DNA of 64,000 nt from Tautonia sociabilis. GTDB lineage: Bacteria > Planctomycetota > Planctomycetia > Isosphaerales > Isosphaeraceae. A model generated the notes under the pieces. The model did not search any database, had not been told where the DNA came from, and saw only the letters and a list, made by a program, of their open reading frames with translations. The stretch lies in the NCBI RefSeq assembly GCF_003977685.1, contig NZ_RYZH01000038.1:1-64000 (forward strand), written 5' to 3'. This document shows, in pieces, positions 1-7,576 of this stretch. Each line of letters opens with the position of its first letter. Position 1 is the first letter of the stretch. Made by a program: the position numbers and the translations under genes.

Positions 1-60
1 CCTCTGACCTCTGACCTCTGACCTCTGACCTCTGACCTCTGACCTCTGACCTCTGACCTC
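1..60. repeat. Heptamer tandem repeat CCTCTGA
   Basis: Eight perfect head-to-tail copies of CCTCTGA occupy positions 1-56 and a ninth, decayed copy follows. The array starts at the window edge, so its true length is unknown. It lies upstream of the vWA gene and is not translated in any supported gene. One strand is strongly pyrimidine-rich. This is a simple-sequence repeat, seen directly. Confidence 0.9.
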
Positions 61-314
61 TTGCCTCTCTGACCTTGTGCCCGGCCGCGCCTTTGGCTGA
101 AATGGGAGAACGCGGAGAGCACGATTCATGTCCGACCTCCCCGCGCTTCTTCGACTGCCTAGATTATTCCCCGCCCCAGGACGCCCCCAGGCATCCCCCA
201 GGGCGATCCGTCCCCTCCTGACTTCCAGCCCGGCCGCCAGGATCGGCGACCCGGCTCCCGGGCGATTGCCCTACTGTCCCTTTGCGTCTCTTGCCGTCGC
301 GACGGAGGATCGTC
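61..314. other. Non-coding leader before the vWA gene
   Basis: This stretch holds a few more degenerate CTCTGACC fragments (to about 75) and then GC-rich sequence with no convincing gene. Short reading frames here have no ribosome binding site and run into the vWA gene in other frames. The last bases contain the GGAGG that serves the downstream ATG at 315. No clear promoter hexamers were recognised. Confidence 0.5.
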
Positions 315-1580
315 ATGCAATCCCCGCACATCGAGGTCATCGCCAGGAAATCAGCGATCTGCTCCGACGCCACGGTGTCGCTTGATCTGCTCGTGAAGAT
401 CACGCCCCCCCGCCCCGACCGCCCCCCCACCCGCCCCCGGCTGAACCTGGCGCTGGTGCTCGACCGCTCCGGCTCGATGGCCGCCTCCCGGAAGATCGAC
501 TACGCCCGGGAGGCCGCCTCCTTCGCCGTCGCTCAACTGCTGACGGAGGACCTCGTCAGCATCACCACCTTCGACGACCAAGTCGAGACGATCGCCGAGA
601 ACGCCCCGGCCGTCGACAAGCCCGGCCTCCTCCGCAAGATCGCCCTGATCACCCCCCGCTCCTCCACCAACCTCCACGGCGGCTGGGCCGAGGGGGTCCG
701 CCAGGCCGAGGCTCACCGCATCGAGCGGGGCCTCAACCGAGTGCTCCTGCTCTCCGACGGCCTGGCCAACGTCGGCCTGACCGACCCCAACGCCATCGCC
801 CTGGAGGTGAAGTCCGCCTCCCTGCGCGGCGTGGGCACCACCACGATCGGCCTGGGAGACGACTACAACGAGGACCTGCTCGAGGCCATGGCCCGAGCCG
901 GCGACGGAAACTATTACTACGTCGAATCGCCGGCCATGCTCACCGACCTGTTCCAGACCGAGCTGCTCGGCCTCATGGCCACCGTCGGCCGGAGCGTCCG
1001 GCTGGCGATCGAGCCGAGCCCCGGCGTCGTCGTCTCCGACGTGCTCAACGACCTCCAGCGCTCGGCCGACGGCCGCCTGATGCTGCCCAATCTCGTCGCC
1101 GGCATGCCGGTGCTCGTCCTGATCCGCCTCTCCGTCCCGCCTCAGGCCAGGCCGGGCCCCCTGTGCGCCTTCCTCCTCTCGTGGGATGGCCCCGAGGGGG
1201 GCATCCGCTTCGAGCGGCCCGCCTCCTACGCCGCCCCCGAGACGATGCCCCTGGAGTGGTGGGCCGGCATGCCCGAGCACGCCGAGGTCGTCGAGCAGGA
1301 GGCCCTGCTCATGGCCGCCCGCGCTCAGAAAGAGGCCGCCCTCGCCATCGACCGCGGCGACATCGCCGCCTCCCGGGCCCTGCTGAAAGACGCCGCTCGA
1401 TGGGTCAACGCCGCCCCCTGCACCTTCGCCATCGCCGAGGAGAGCCGAGCCATCTCCAGCACCGAGGCCGCCCTGGAGATGGGTGACTACACCAAGACAT
1501 CAAAGCGCGCCAAGTACCGTTCCTACGCCCACGGGCATAGCCGCCCCACTCCCCCCGAGCCCAAGCCGCCGGCCAGCTGA
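315..1580 (+). CDS. vWA domain-containing protein
   Basis: Predicted 421-residue protein with a von Willebrand factor A domain at about residues 43-220. The metal-ion-dependent adhesion site is visible as D50-R-S-G-S54, with the supporting LLLSDG motif further on. The remaining C-terminal half resembles the tail of the bacterial YfbK/VWA-type proteins. No signal peptide or membrane segment is obvious, so it is probably cytoplasmic and takes part in protein-protein contacts. I chose the ATG at 315 because GGAGG lies 7 bases before it; the upstream in-frame ATG at 282 has no such site. The next gene is convergent. Its partner is unknown, although vWA and FHA proteins often work in the same signalling assemblies. 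Confidence 0.8.
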   Translation: MQSPHIEVIARKSAICSDATVSLDLLVKITPPRPDRPPTRPRLNLALVLDRSGSMAASRKIDYAREAASFAVAQLLTEDLVSITTFDDQVETIAENAPAVDKPGLLRKIALITPRSSTNLHGGWAEGVRQAEAHRIERGLNRVLLLSDGLANVGLTDPNAIALEVKSASLRGVGTTTIGLGDDYNEDLLEAMARAGDGNYYYVESPAMLTDLFQTELLGLMATVGRSVRLAIEPSPGVVVSDVLNDLQRSADGRLMLPNLVAGMPVLVLIRLSVPPQARPGPLCAFLLSWDGPEGGIRFERPASYAAPETMPLEWWAGMPEHAEVVEQEALLMAARAQKEAALAIDRGDIAASRALLKDAARWVNAAPCTFAIAEESRAISSTEAALEMGDYTKTSKRAKYRSYAHGHSRPTPPEPKPPAS

Positions 1581-1710
1581 GCCCGGATCCCGCCCACGAC
1601 CAGGGCTCCGAGGATGGCCAGGGCCGCGTCGCCCCGAACCAACGGCCGGTCATCCTCGAGCGCCGGAGCACGGCCTCGCCCCTCGATCTCGCCCCACTCC
1701 GAAGCCCCGA

Positions 1711-2991
1711 TCAGGGCGACCCGCCGCCTCCTCCTCCGCCGCCGGCAAGCCGGCCGAGCAGGCGTTGCCAGCGCCCCTGGCGCTCCCGCTGCAGTTCGTT
1801 CAGCCGGGCGATGATCCGGGCCTGGGCGGCTCGGTACTCCTCGGGGGCCCCCCGGGCGGTCGGCCGCAACCGGGGATCAATCGGGTCGGGCGCCGGGTTG
1901 GGCCTCGGCTCCGCCTCCGAGAACTCCGGCGGGTCCCCCTCGACTCGATGGCGGCCCAGCTCCTCGCGAAGCGAACGCACCTCCCGGGTCAGCCTCCGGA
2001 TCTTCCGAAGCTCCCGGTCGACCAGCCCCTGCTGATCGCGGTGCAGCCGGACAAACACCGACATCATCTCCATCATGGAATGATGGTACTGATCGAACAA
2101 TTGCTGCTGCATGAGCGCGAACTGGTCGATCAGGGGGGCGATCATCGCCCGGGTGGCGAGGTCGGTCTCGGGAAGGTCGAGTTCGATGGCGACCGGCTCG
2201 GGCAGCGGGGGCAGCGAGGAGAGCGCGTTGGTTTGTTGGGGGATGGGGCCGGGCAGGGCCAGGGGGAGCGGCCTCGAGGGAGCGTGCAGGCCCGGCGGCC
2301 GCGCCGGCTCGATCCGGACGGCGAACCGAAAGCGGCCGACCTGGAGTTGGTCCCCGTGCCGGATCGGGGCCCAGGGTCGCCGGGAGCCATTGACCTCGAT
2401 GCCTCCCCGGCCGCAGAGGTCGACGATCCAGCAGGTCTCACCCAGACGCAGCAGAGCGCAATGCAGTCGGGAGACGCTCAGGTCCCCCAGGTTCAGGCGG
2501 CAGTCCGGCCCGCGACCGACGGTGGTCAGGGTGCGGTCGATCGGGAGCCGGTGCCGGCCGCTGCCCGGCTCTCCCTGGTCCTCCAGCCAGACGAGGGAGG
2601 AGGTCGCCGTCGGGTCCCCCAGGGGATCGGAAAGAGGGGCCAAAGAACCGCCCGGGTCGTCGAGCCCGATGCGAAACGGGCCGATCTCGACCGGCCGGCC
2701 CGGCTCGATCCAGCCGGATCGCCTCGGGACGCCTCCCCAGCTGATCGCCGATCGGCTCCCCAGATCCAGGCAGAACGGCCGGCCGCCGATGAGTTGCAGC
2801 AGGGCGTGCCGGCGGCTGACCTGGGGGTGATCCAGCACCAGGTCGGCCGGGGAGGCGCGGCCGACGATCGCGAACGGCCGCCTCAGGAGCCGCTCGGTGG
2901 GCTCGCGACAGCCGCGCTCCCAGATGAGCAGGCGGAACGGTGCCGATGCGCCGCTCGCTTGCCAGAAGCGTTCGAGACCTTGGTGTGCCAC
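1711..2991 (-). CDS. Tandem FHA domain protein
   Basis: Predicted 426-residue protein with two forkhead-associated domains. The first lies at about residues 20-105 (GRASPADLVLDHPQVSRRHA core) and the second at about 135-215 (VGRGPDCRLNLGDLSVSRLH core). FHA domains bind phosphothreonine, so it is likely a reader of Ser/Thr kinase signalling. The segment at about 270-335 is rich in charged residues and Leu/Gln and probably forms a coiled coil. The protein ends in an octaglycine tract just before the stop. A GTG start at 2991 is used. A TAGAAT hexamer lies about 45 bases upstream and a 33-base homopolymer further upstream. The convergent vWA gene may belong to the same signalling context; that is inference. 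Confidence 0.8.
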   Translation of the reverse strand: MAHQGLERFWQASGASAPFRLLIWERGCREPTERLLRRPFAIVGRASPADLVLDHPQVSRRHALLQLIGGRPFCLDLGSRSAISWGGVPRRSGWIEPGRPVEIGPFRIGLDDPGGSLAPLSDPLGDPTATSSLVWLEDQGEPGSGRHRLPIDRTLTTVGRGPDCRLNLGDLSVSRLHCALLRLGETCWIVDLCGRGGIEVNGSRRPWAPIRHGDQLQVGRFRFAVRIEPARPPGLHAPSRPLPLALPGPIPQQTNALSSLPPLPEPVAIELDLPETDLATRAMIAPLIDQFALMQQQLFDQYHHSMMEMMSVFVRLHRDQQGLVDRELRKIRRLTREVRSLREELGRHRVEGDPPEFSEAEPRPNPAPDPIDPRLRPTARGAPEEYRAAQARIIARLNELQRERQGRWQRLLGRLAGGGGGGGGSP

Positions 2992-3035
2992 GGTGCGTCG
3001 CCTCGGATCGTCGAGGGCCCGAAGGTGATCACACC

Positions 3036-3041
3036 ATTCTA
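3036..3041 (-). promoter_or_regulatory. Possible -10 element for the FHA gene
   Basis: On the minus strand this reads TAGAAT, the same hexamer seen before other genes in the window. It lies 45 bases before the FHA GTG. No good -35 is present at the usual spacing. The short palindrome-like GGTGATCACACC at 3024-3035 directly follows the hexamer and could be an operator. Both are eye calls. Confidence 0.3.
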
Positions 3042-3078
3042 CCAGAGAACGCCGGCATGGTGGCCGATGCGATCGGAA

Positions 3079-3113
<35 letters not shown>

Positions 3114-3118
3114 GGGGA

Positions 3119-4624
3119 TCAGGCGAGGGCCTCGGCGATGACGCGGGCCTCGGCCACCAGGGGGAGCGGGCGGCCCTGGAGGTCGGTCCACTCGGAGGCG
3201 GGGTCGATCCCGAGCAGGTGGAGGATGGTGGCGAGGACGTCCTTGGGAGAGACGGGGTGCTCGGCCGGGTCGGAGGCGATCCGGTCGGACTGGCCGACGA
3301 CTCGGCCCCGGGCGATGCCGCCGCCGGCCAGGAGCAGGGAGTAGCAGCGCGACCAGTGGTCTCGGCCTCCCCCCCGCGTGTGGCTGATGCGCGGGGTGCG
3401 CCCGTGTTCGGAGAGGACGGCGACGAGCGTCTCGTCGAGCAGGCCGCGGCGGTCGAGGTCGACGAGCAGGCCGGAGAGGGTGCGGTCCAGCCCCGGGAGC
3501 AGCTCGTCCTTCATGCGGGGGTAGTGGTCCCAGTGCGTGTCCCAGCCGGTGCCGGCCAGGCCGTACTCGTCCCAGAAGACGGAGACGAACCGGCCTCCGG
3601 CCTCGACCAGGCGGCGGGCGGTCAGGCTGGCCTGGCCGAAGAGGGTCATGCCGTAGAGGTCCCGGGTGGAGGGGGATTCCTCCGAGAGATCGAAGGCGCG
3701 GGCCAGCGAGCCGGAGCGGACCATGCCGAGGGCTATCGCGCGGTGCTCGTCGAGCCCGGTGCGCTCGATCGCCTCGTCGAGGGCGGGCCGGGCACGCTCG
3801 ATCTGCTCCAGGAGGGAGCGGCGGCGGTCGAGGCGGTCGATCGTCAGCTCCGGGGGCCGGCCAGTGACCTCGGCCAGGCGGAAGCGGCCGGCGGGGTCGA
3901 TGCCGCGATACGGCTCGGGCCCCTCCCAGACCTTCTCGGCGAGGGTCTTGCGGGTGGAGACGGTCCCCTCGCCGTCGAAGTCGGCCCAGACGGGGTCGGC
4001 CGACGGGCCGAGGAAGCCGCCGTACGGGCCGGCCCGAGCGACCTCTCCCACGCGACGGGCGCTGAAGGCCCAGGGGAGGCCGATGTTGCGGGGGACGGCA
4101 GGGACGGCCCCCTCGGGGGCGGAGCGGCGGTCGACGGCCTCGACGACCGAGCCGATGTAGGGCCAGTGGCGGGGGTCCCTCGGGTTGAGCTCCATCGGCA
4201 GCTCGATCCGGGGGATGCCCGTGGTGGCGAAGGCGACGCCGTGGATCGGGTACGGGTGGGTCACGGAGCGCAGGACCGTCACCTTGTCCATCACCCGGGA
4301 GAGCTCGGGCAGGCCCTCGCCGAGATTGAGGCCGGGCACGACGCTGGAGATCGTCCCCAGCTCGCCGCGGATCCCCTCGGGGGCGTCGGGCTTGGGGTCG
4401 AAGGTCTCGAGCTGGCTGGGGGCCCCGTACAGGTAGAGCAGGATGCAGGACTTCGCCCGGCCGAAGCCGGGCAAGGGGGACGATCCCCCCGAGGCGACGG
4501 CCGGCGTCCCCCGGCCCCCCAGGCCCAGGCCCAGGCCGAGCAGCCCGAGCGAGCCGACGTGCAGCAGGTCCCGCCGAGTCATCCCGTCGCAGAGCCGCTT
4601 CGGGCCGCCGAGCACCCGGATCAT
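3119..4624 (-). CDS. DUF1501 domain-containing exported protein
   Basis: Predicted 501-residue member of the DUF1501 family, a sulfatase/alkaline-phosphatase-fold family greatly expanded in planctomycetes. The N-terminus carries a Tat-type signal (T-R-R-D-L-L around residues 16-21, followed by a Leu/Gly-rich segment), so export in folded form is expected. Family landmarks include LYLYGAPSQLETFDPKPDAP near residue 65, the SVTHPYPIHGVAF region and, late in the protein, SEHGRTPRIS and GRDHW. The usual neighbour, a DUF1553/DUF1549 cytochrome-type protein, is missing here. The biochemical role of the family is not established. ATG at 4624 is preferred; a longer frame upstream is a different reading frame. 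Confidence 0.88.
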   Translation of the reverse strand: MIRVLGGPKRLCDGMTRRDLLHVGSLGLLGLGLGLGGRGTPAVASGGSSPLPGFGRAKSCILLYLYGAPSQLETFDPKPDAPEGIRGELGTISSVVPGLNLGEGLPELSRVMDKVTVLRSVTHPYPIHGVAFATTGIPRIELPMELNPRDPRHWPYIGSVVEAVDRRSAPEGAVPAVPRNIGLPWAFSARRVGEVARAGPYGGFLGPSADPVWADFDGEGTVSTRKTLAEKVWEGPEPYRGIDPAGRFRLAEVTGRPPELTIDRLDRRRSLLEQIERARPALDEAIERTGLDEHRAIALGMVRSGSLARAFDLSEESPSTRDLYGMTLFGQASLTARRLVEAGGRFVSVFWDEYGLAGTGWDTHWDHYPRMKDELLPGLDRTLSGLLVDLDRRGLLDETLVAVLSEHGRTPRISHTRGGGRDHWSRCYSLLLAGGGIARGRVVGQSDRIASDPAEHPVSPKDVLATILHLLGIDPASEWTDLQGRPLPLVAEARVIAEALA

Positions 4625-4663
4625 GGGGCATCCCTCTCGGTTCGGGAGGCGTCGCTGTTCGAC

Positions 4664-4692
4664 AGGCGTTCAACAACGCCCAGTTCTACCAC
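4664..4692 (-). promoter_or_regulatory. Upstream element shared with DUF1592 and HlyD genes
   Basis: On the minus strand this reads TAGAAC followed by TGGGCGTTGTTGAACGCCTG, about 45-65 bases before the DUF1501 start. The core CTGGG...GTTSAAC recurs upstream of the DUF1592 gene (about 11970-11993) and the HlyD gene (about 32908-32935). TAGAAC could be the -10 hexamer. The recurrence is seen directly; a regulatory role is inferred. Confidence 0.35.
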
Positions 4693-4796
4693 CGATTCCG
4701 CGGTCGGGGAAGGCGCCATCCCCGGGGGAATCGGGTGCCGGCCGGCGCGGCCGGCCCTCCGGGGCGAACCGAACCCCGGAAACCGGGCGAACCGGC

Positions 4797-5837
4797 TCAG
4801 AACGAGTCGTCGCGAGGGCTGTCGCTGTCGCTGTCGCTGTCGCCGTCTCCCTTCCGGGGAGAGGCCGGAGCGCCGACCGGGGTGGGGCCGGCCGTCGGCT
4901 GGCCGACGACCTCTCGGACCAGCGCGATCGGGCGGGCGCGGACCTCGGAGCAGGTCCGGACGACGTACTCGCCGACGATCCCCAGGCAGAGCAACTGGAC
5001 CCCGGCGAAGAACCAGATGGACACCATCAGGCTGGCGAAGCCGGGGGGGAACTGCTCGGGGGCGAGGTAGAACCAGACGACGTAGCTGATGGCGATGAGG
5101 ATCGCCACCCCCGAGAGCAGGAAGCCGGCCATCTGGATCAGGCGAACCGGCAGGTTGGTGAACGAGAAGAGGCCGTCGTAGGCCAGGCCCAGCAGCTTCC
5201 GCAGCGTGTACTTCGGCGCCCCGGCGAAGCGGGCGGCCCGCTCGTAGGGGACTCCCACCTGCTGGTAGCCGACCCAGGCGCGCAGACCCCGGACGAACCG
5301 GTTCCGCTCGGGAAGGGTGAGCATCGCCTCGACGACCCGGCGGCGCATGACGCAGAAGTCTCCGGTGTCCAGCGGGATGTCGATGGCCGACAGCGCCCGG
5401 AGCATCCGGTAGAAGGTGAAGTAGGCGGCCCGCTTGAAGAGGTGCTCCTTGCGCTTGCTGCGGATGCCGTAGGCGACGTCGGCGCCGTGCTCCAGAGCGT
5501 CGATGAGCGTGGCGATGGCCTCGGGAGGATCCTGCAGGTCGCCGTCGATGATGGCGACGACGGAGCCCCGGGCGTAGGTCAGGCCGGTGGAGACGGCGGC
5601 CTGGTGGCCGAAGTTCCGGGTGAGGAAGATGCCTCGGTAGCGGGGATCCCGGGCGGCCATCTGGCGGATGAGGTCCTCCGAGGCGTCGGCGCTGCCGTCG
5701 GAGATGAGCAGGAACTCGCAGTCGTCGAACCCCAGCCCCTCGACGGCCGAGGGCAGGCGGCGTTCCAGCTCGGGGAGGGTCGCCTCCTCGTTGTAGATGG
5801 GGACGACGACCGAGAGGAGGGACCGATCCAGCATCAT
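4797..5837 (-). CDS. Glycosyltransferase family 2, polyprenyl-phosphate type
   Basis: Predicted 346-residue GT2 enzyme of the DPM1/GtrB/ArnC type. These enzymes move a sugar from a nucleotide donor to a polyprenyl phosphate on the inner face of the membrane. The catalytic domain starts with SVVVPIYNEEATLPELE and contains the DxD-like IIDGDLQDP. Two hydrophobic segments near residues 230-255 and 265-295 anchor it. The tail is unusual: repeated Asp-Ser pairs encoded by a TGTCGC microsatellite at 4819-4847. The next gene along the transcript's upstream side, 61 bases away, is a GT39-type enzyme, which would use the lipid-linked sugar as donor, so the two probably form a pair. Start ATG at 5837 or the adjacent ATG at 5834. 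Confidence 0.88.
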   Translation of the reverse strand: MMLDRSLLSVVVPIYNEEATLPELERRLPSAVEGLGFDDCEFLLISDGSADASEDLIRQMAARDPRYRGIFLTRNFGHQAAVSTGLTYARGSVVAIIDGDLQDPPEAIATLIDALEHGADVAYGIRSKRKEHLFKRAAYFTFYRMLRALSAIDIPLDTGDFCVMRRRVVEAMLTLPERNRFVRGLRAWVGYQQVGVPYERAARFAGAPKYTLRKLLGLAYDGLFSFTNLPVRLIQMAGFLLSGVAILIAISYVVWFYLAPEQFPPGFASLMVSIWFFAGVQLLCLGIVGEYVVRTCSEVRARPIALVREVVGQPTAGPTPVGAPASPRKGDGDSDSDSDSPRDDSF

Positions 5838-5898
5838 GACTCGCCCTGAAGTCGACCGGGGTGCGGGGTTGCTCGGCTCGGGAGCCGTCGCCGGGGGT

Positions 5899-7272
5899 TC
5901 ACCGGCGATGGCCGACGGCCTCGGGTTCGAGGGGGCCGGGGCCCTCGGCCTCGACGTCCCGGTCGGGAGGGCCGACCGCCTCCCGGATCGGTGCGCCGGA
6001 GAGCCAAGCCGCCGCGTAGCCGGCCAGAGCGGCGACCATCGGAAGGCTGGTGAAGTGGTAGCGGTCGAACGCCGTGGTGATCACGTAGACGGCGGAGAAG
6101 TAGCCCCAGAGCACGATGGCCGGGTGTCCCGCCCACCGGATCGGCCCAACCCGGACCAGCAGCAGGCCCGAGCCAACGAGCGCGGCCGCCAGCACCGCCA
6201 GCCAGTAGGCGGAACTGGCCGCCTTCAACGGCGTAATCACCCCCGGCCCGAACCGGTCCCGAAGCCCCTGCTCGTTCCAGACGACCGTGATCGTCTCCCG
6301 GTCGTGCAGGAGCACGACCCGACGGGCACACCGGCCCAGAAACGCCAGGGGCTGGCTCCGGATGTAGTCGAGGGCCACGCGCTTCTTGGCCGAGGAGAGC
6401 TCGGCCTCGTTCAGCTCCGAGGGGTCGGCGCCGATGACGGCCGGATCCCAGTCCGACGGCTCCTCTCCCGGCGGGTGATTGCCGTTCCAGAGGTTGGTGC
6501 CGCCGCTGCTCTGGAGAATGACGGGCTGGCCGAAGGCCCGGTAATTCCGGGCGGTCCAGGGGGCGATGAGCACCGCCATGACCGCCAGGCTCGTGGCCAC
6601 CTCGACGGCCAGCCGGGGCACCTCGGCTCGGGGCCGATCGGCCGAGAGCAGGCGGCACCAGGCCATGACCATCGGCAGCAGGGCGCCAATCGGCCGCGTG
6701 TAGGCCAGGGCGGCCATCACCGGGCCGAGCGCCAGACCCCGGAGCATCGGCCGGGACGCCGGGAGCCGGCCCCAGCCCAGGAGCATCAGGACCAGCAGGA
6801 GATTGAACAGCGGCTCGCTGAGCAGCAGCGTGGTGCTCTGGATCTGGCTCGGCCAGAGCGCCAGCGCCAGGCCGGCCACCCAGGCCGCCCGACGGCCGAA
6901 CCACGACCGGGTGAGCACCGCCGTCAGCACCACCCAGGAGACGCCGACAACCAGGTTCGTCGCCAGGATCGCCGTCCGACCCGGCCCCAGAAGCAGGTAC
7001 GCCAGGGCGTACAGCGCCGGGCCGCCGACGGGCCAGAAGGCGGTCGGCCGATCCGGCTCGAACAGGAAGTAGCCGCCGTGCTCGGCGAGGTTTTTGGCCA
7101 GCGTGTCATACGCCCAGGAGTCGGAAACCAGGGCGATCGGCATGGCCGCCGCCCAGGCCGCCCGGGTCGCCAGCGCCAGGGCGAAGACAACCAGCACCAG
7201 GCGCTTCAGGTCGGCCGAGTCCGAGTCCGAGGCGGGAATGGGGGCGGGTTGTTCGGTCAGGGACTCGCTCAT
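5899..7272 (-). CDS. GT39/ArnT-like membrane glycosyltransferase
   Basis: Predicted 457-residue polytopic membrane protein resembling the dolichyl-phosphate-mannose protein mannosyltransferase/ArnT family. The first periplasmic loop carries the conserved acidic region SDSWAYDTLAKNLAEHGGY after the first membrane segment, as expected for the catalytic aspartate region. About ten to twelve hydrophobic segments follow. It would transfer a sugar from a polyprenyl-phosphate donor to an envelope acceptor. The GT2 gene directly downstream likely makes that donor. I start it at the ATG at 7272; an upstream in-frame start at 7332 would add 20 mostly polar residues. The acceptor is unknown. Confidence 0.8.
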   Translation of the reverse strand: MSESLTEQPAPIPASDSDSADLKRLVLVVFALALATRAAWAAAMPIALVSDSWAYDTLAKNLAEHGGYFLFEPDRPTAFWPVGGPALYALAYLLLGPGRTAILATNLVVGVSWVVLTAVLTRSWFGRRAAWVAGLALALWPSQIQSTTLLLSEPLFNLLLVLMLLGWGRLPASRPMLRGLALGPVMAALAYTRPIGALLPMVMAWCRLLSADRPRAEVPRLAVEVATSLAVMAVLIAPWTARNYRAFGQPVILQSSGGTNLWNGNHPPGEEPSDWDPAVIGADPSELNEAELSSAKKRVALDYIRSQPLAFLGRCARRVVLLHDRETITVVWNEQGLRDRFGPGVITPLKAASSAYWLAVLAAALVGSGLLLVRVGPIRWAGHPAIVLWGYFSAVYVITTAFDRYHFTSLPMVAALAGYAAAWLSGAPIREAVGPPDRDVEAEGPGPLEPEAVGHRR

Positions 7273-7576
7273 GGGCCGGACCGTCACCCTCGATCCCGGA
7301 TCTGCGGTTCTCGCCGCGGCCGGAGGCCGCATCCCGAGGGGATCCTAGGATACGGATCGCCGGGAGCCGATTCTATCCGACCGGGTTCCCCCCCTTCAAC
7401 CGAAGCTCCGCTCGCGAGTTTCCCGGCGCGAACACGAACCTCGAACTCGAACCGAACGGGGCGGGGCGGAGCCTCGGGTCGTCGAGGCCCCGCCCCGCTC
7501 GGCTCGGCTCGGCGGCAGTCGGTCACTGGCCGGTCGGTCGCCCGAGGGCTCCACTCCGCTGCACTCCGCGCCGTCC
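7273..7576. other. Intergenic region, GT39 to DUF1552
   Basis: The region lies between the start of the GT39 gene and the end of the DUF1552 gene, both on the minus strand. It contains a strong GC hairpin (listed separately) and a CTCGG pentamer repeat around 7498-7513. I saw no gene and no convincing promoter hexamers for GT39. Confidence 0.5.
7457..7497 (-). terminator. Candidate hairpin terminator after DUF1552
   Basis: Arms CGGGGCGGGG (7457-7466) and CCCCGCCCCG (7488-7497) pair perfectly, with a second inner hairpin CCTCG/CGAGG (7472-7476 with 7483-7487). It lies 80 bases past the DUF1552 stop. No U-tract follows, so it may act as a Rho-linked or weak terminator, or only as an mRNA 3' end. 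Confidence 0.4.

Noticed and set aside
4625..4676. Leader peptide before DUF1501 starting TTG-TTG-AAC
   Set aside because: The similarity with the DUF1592 upstream is at DNA level and the frame relation to the gene is not kept, so a conserved peptide is not supported.
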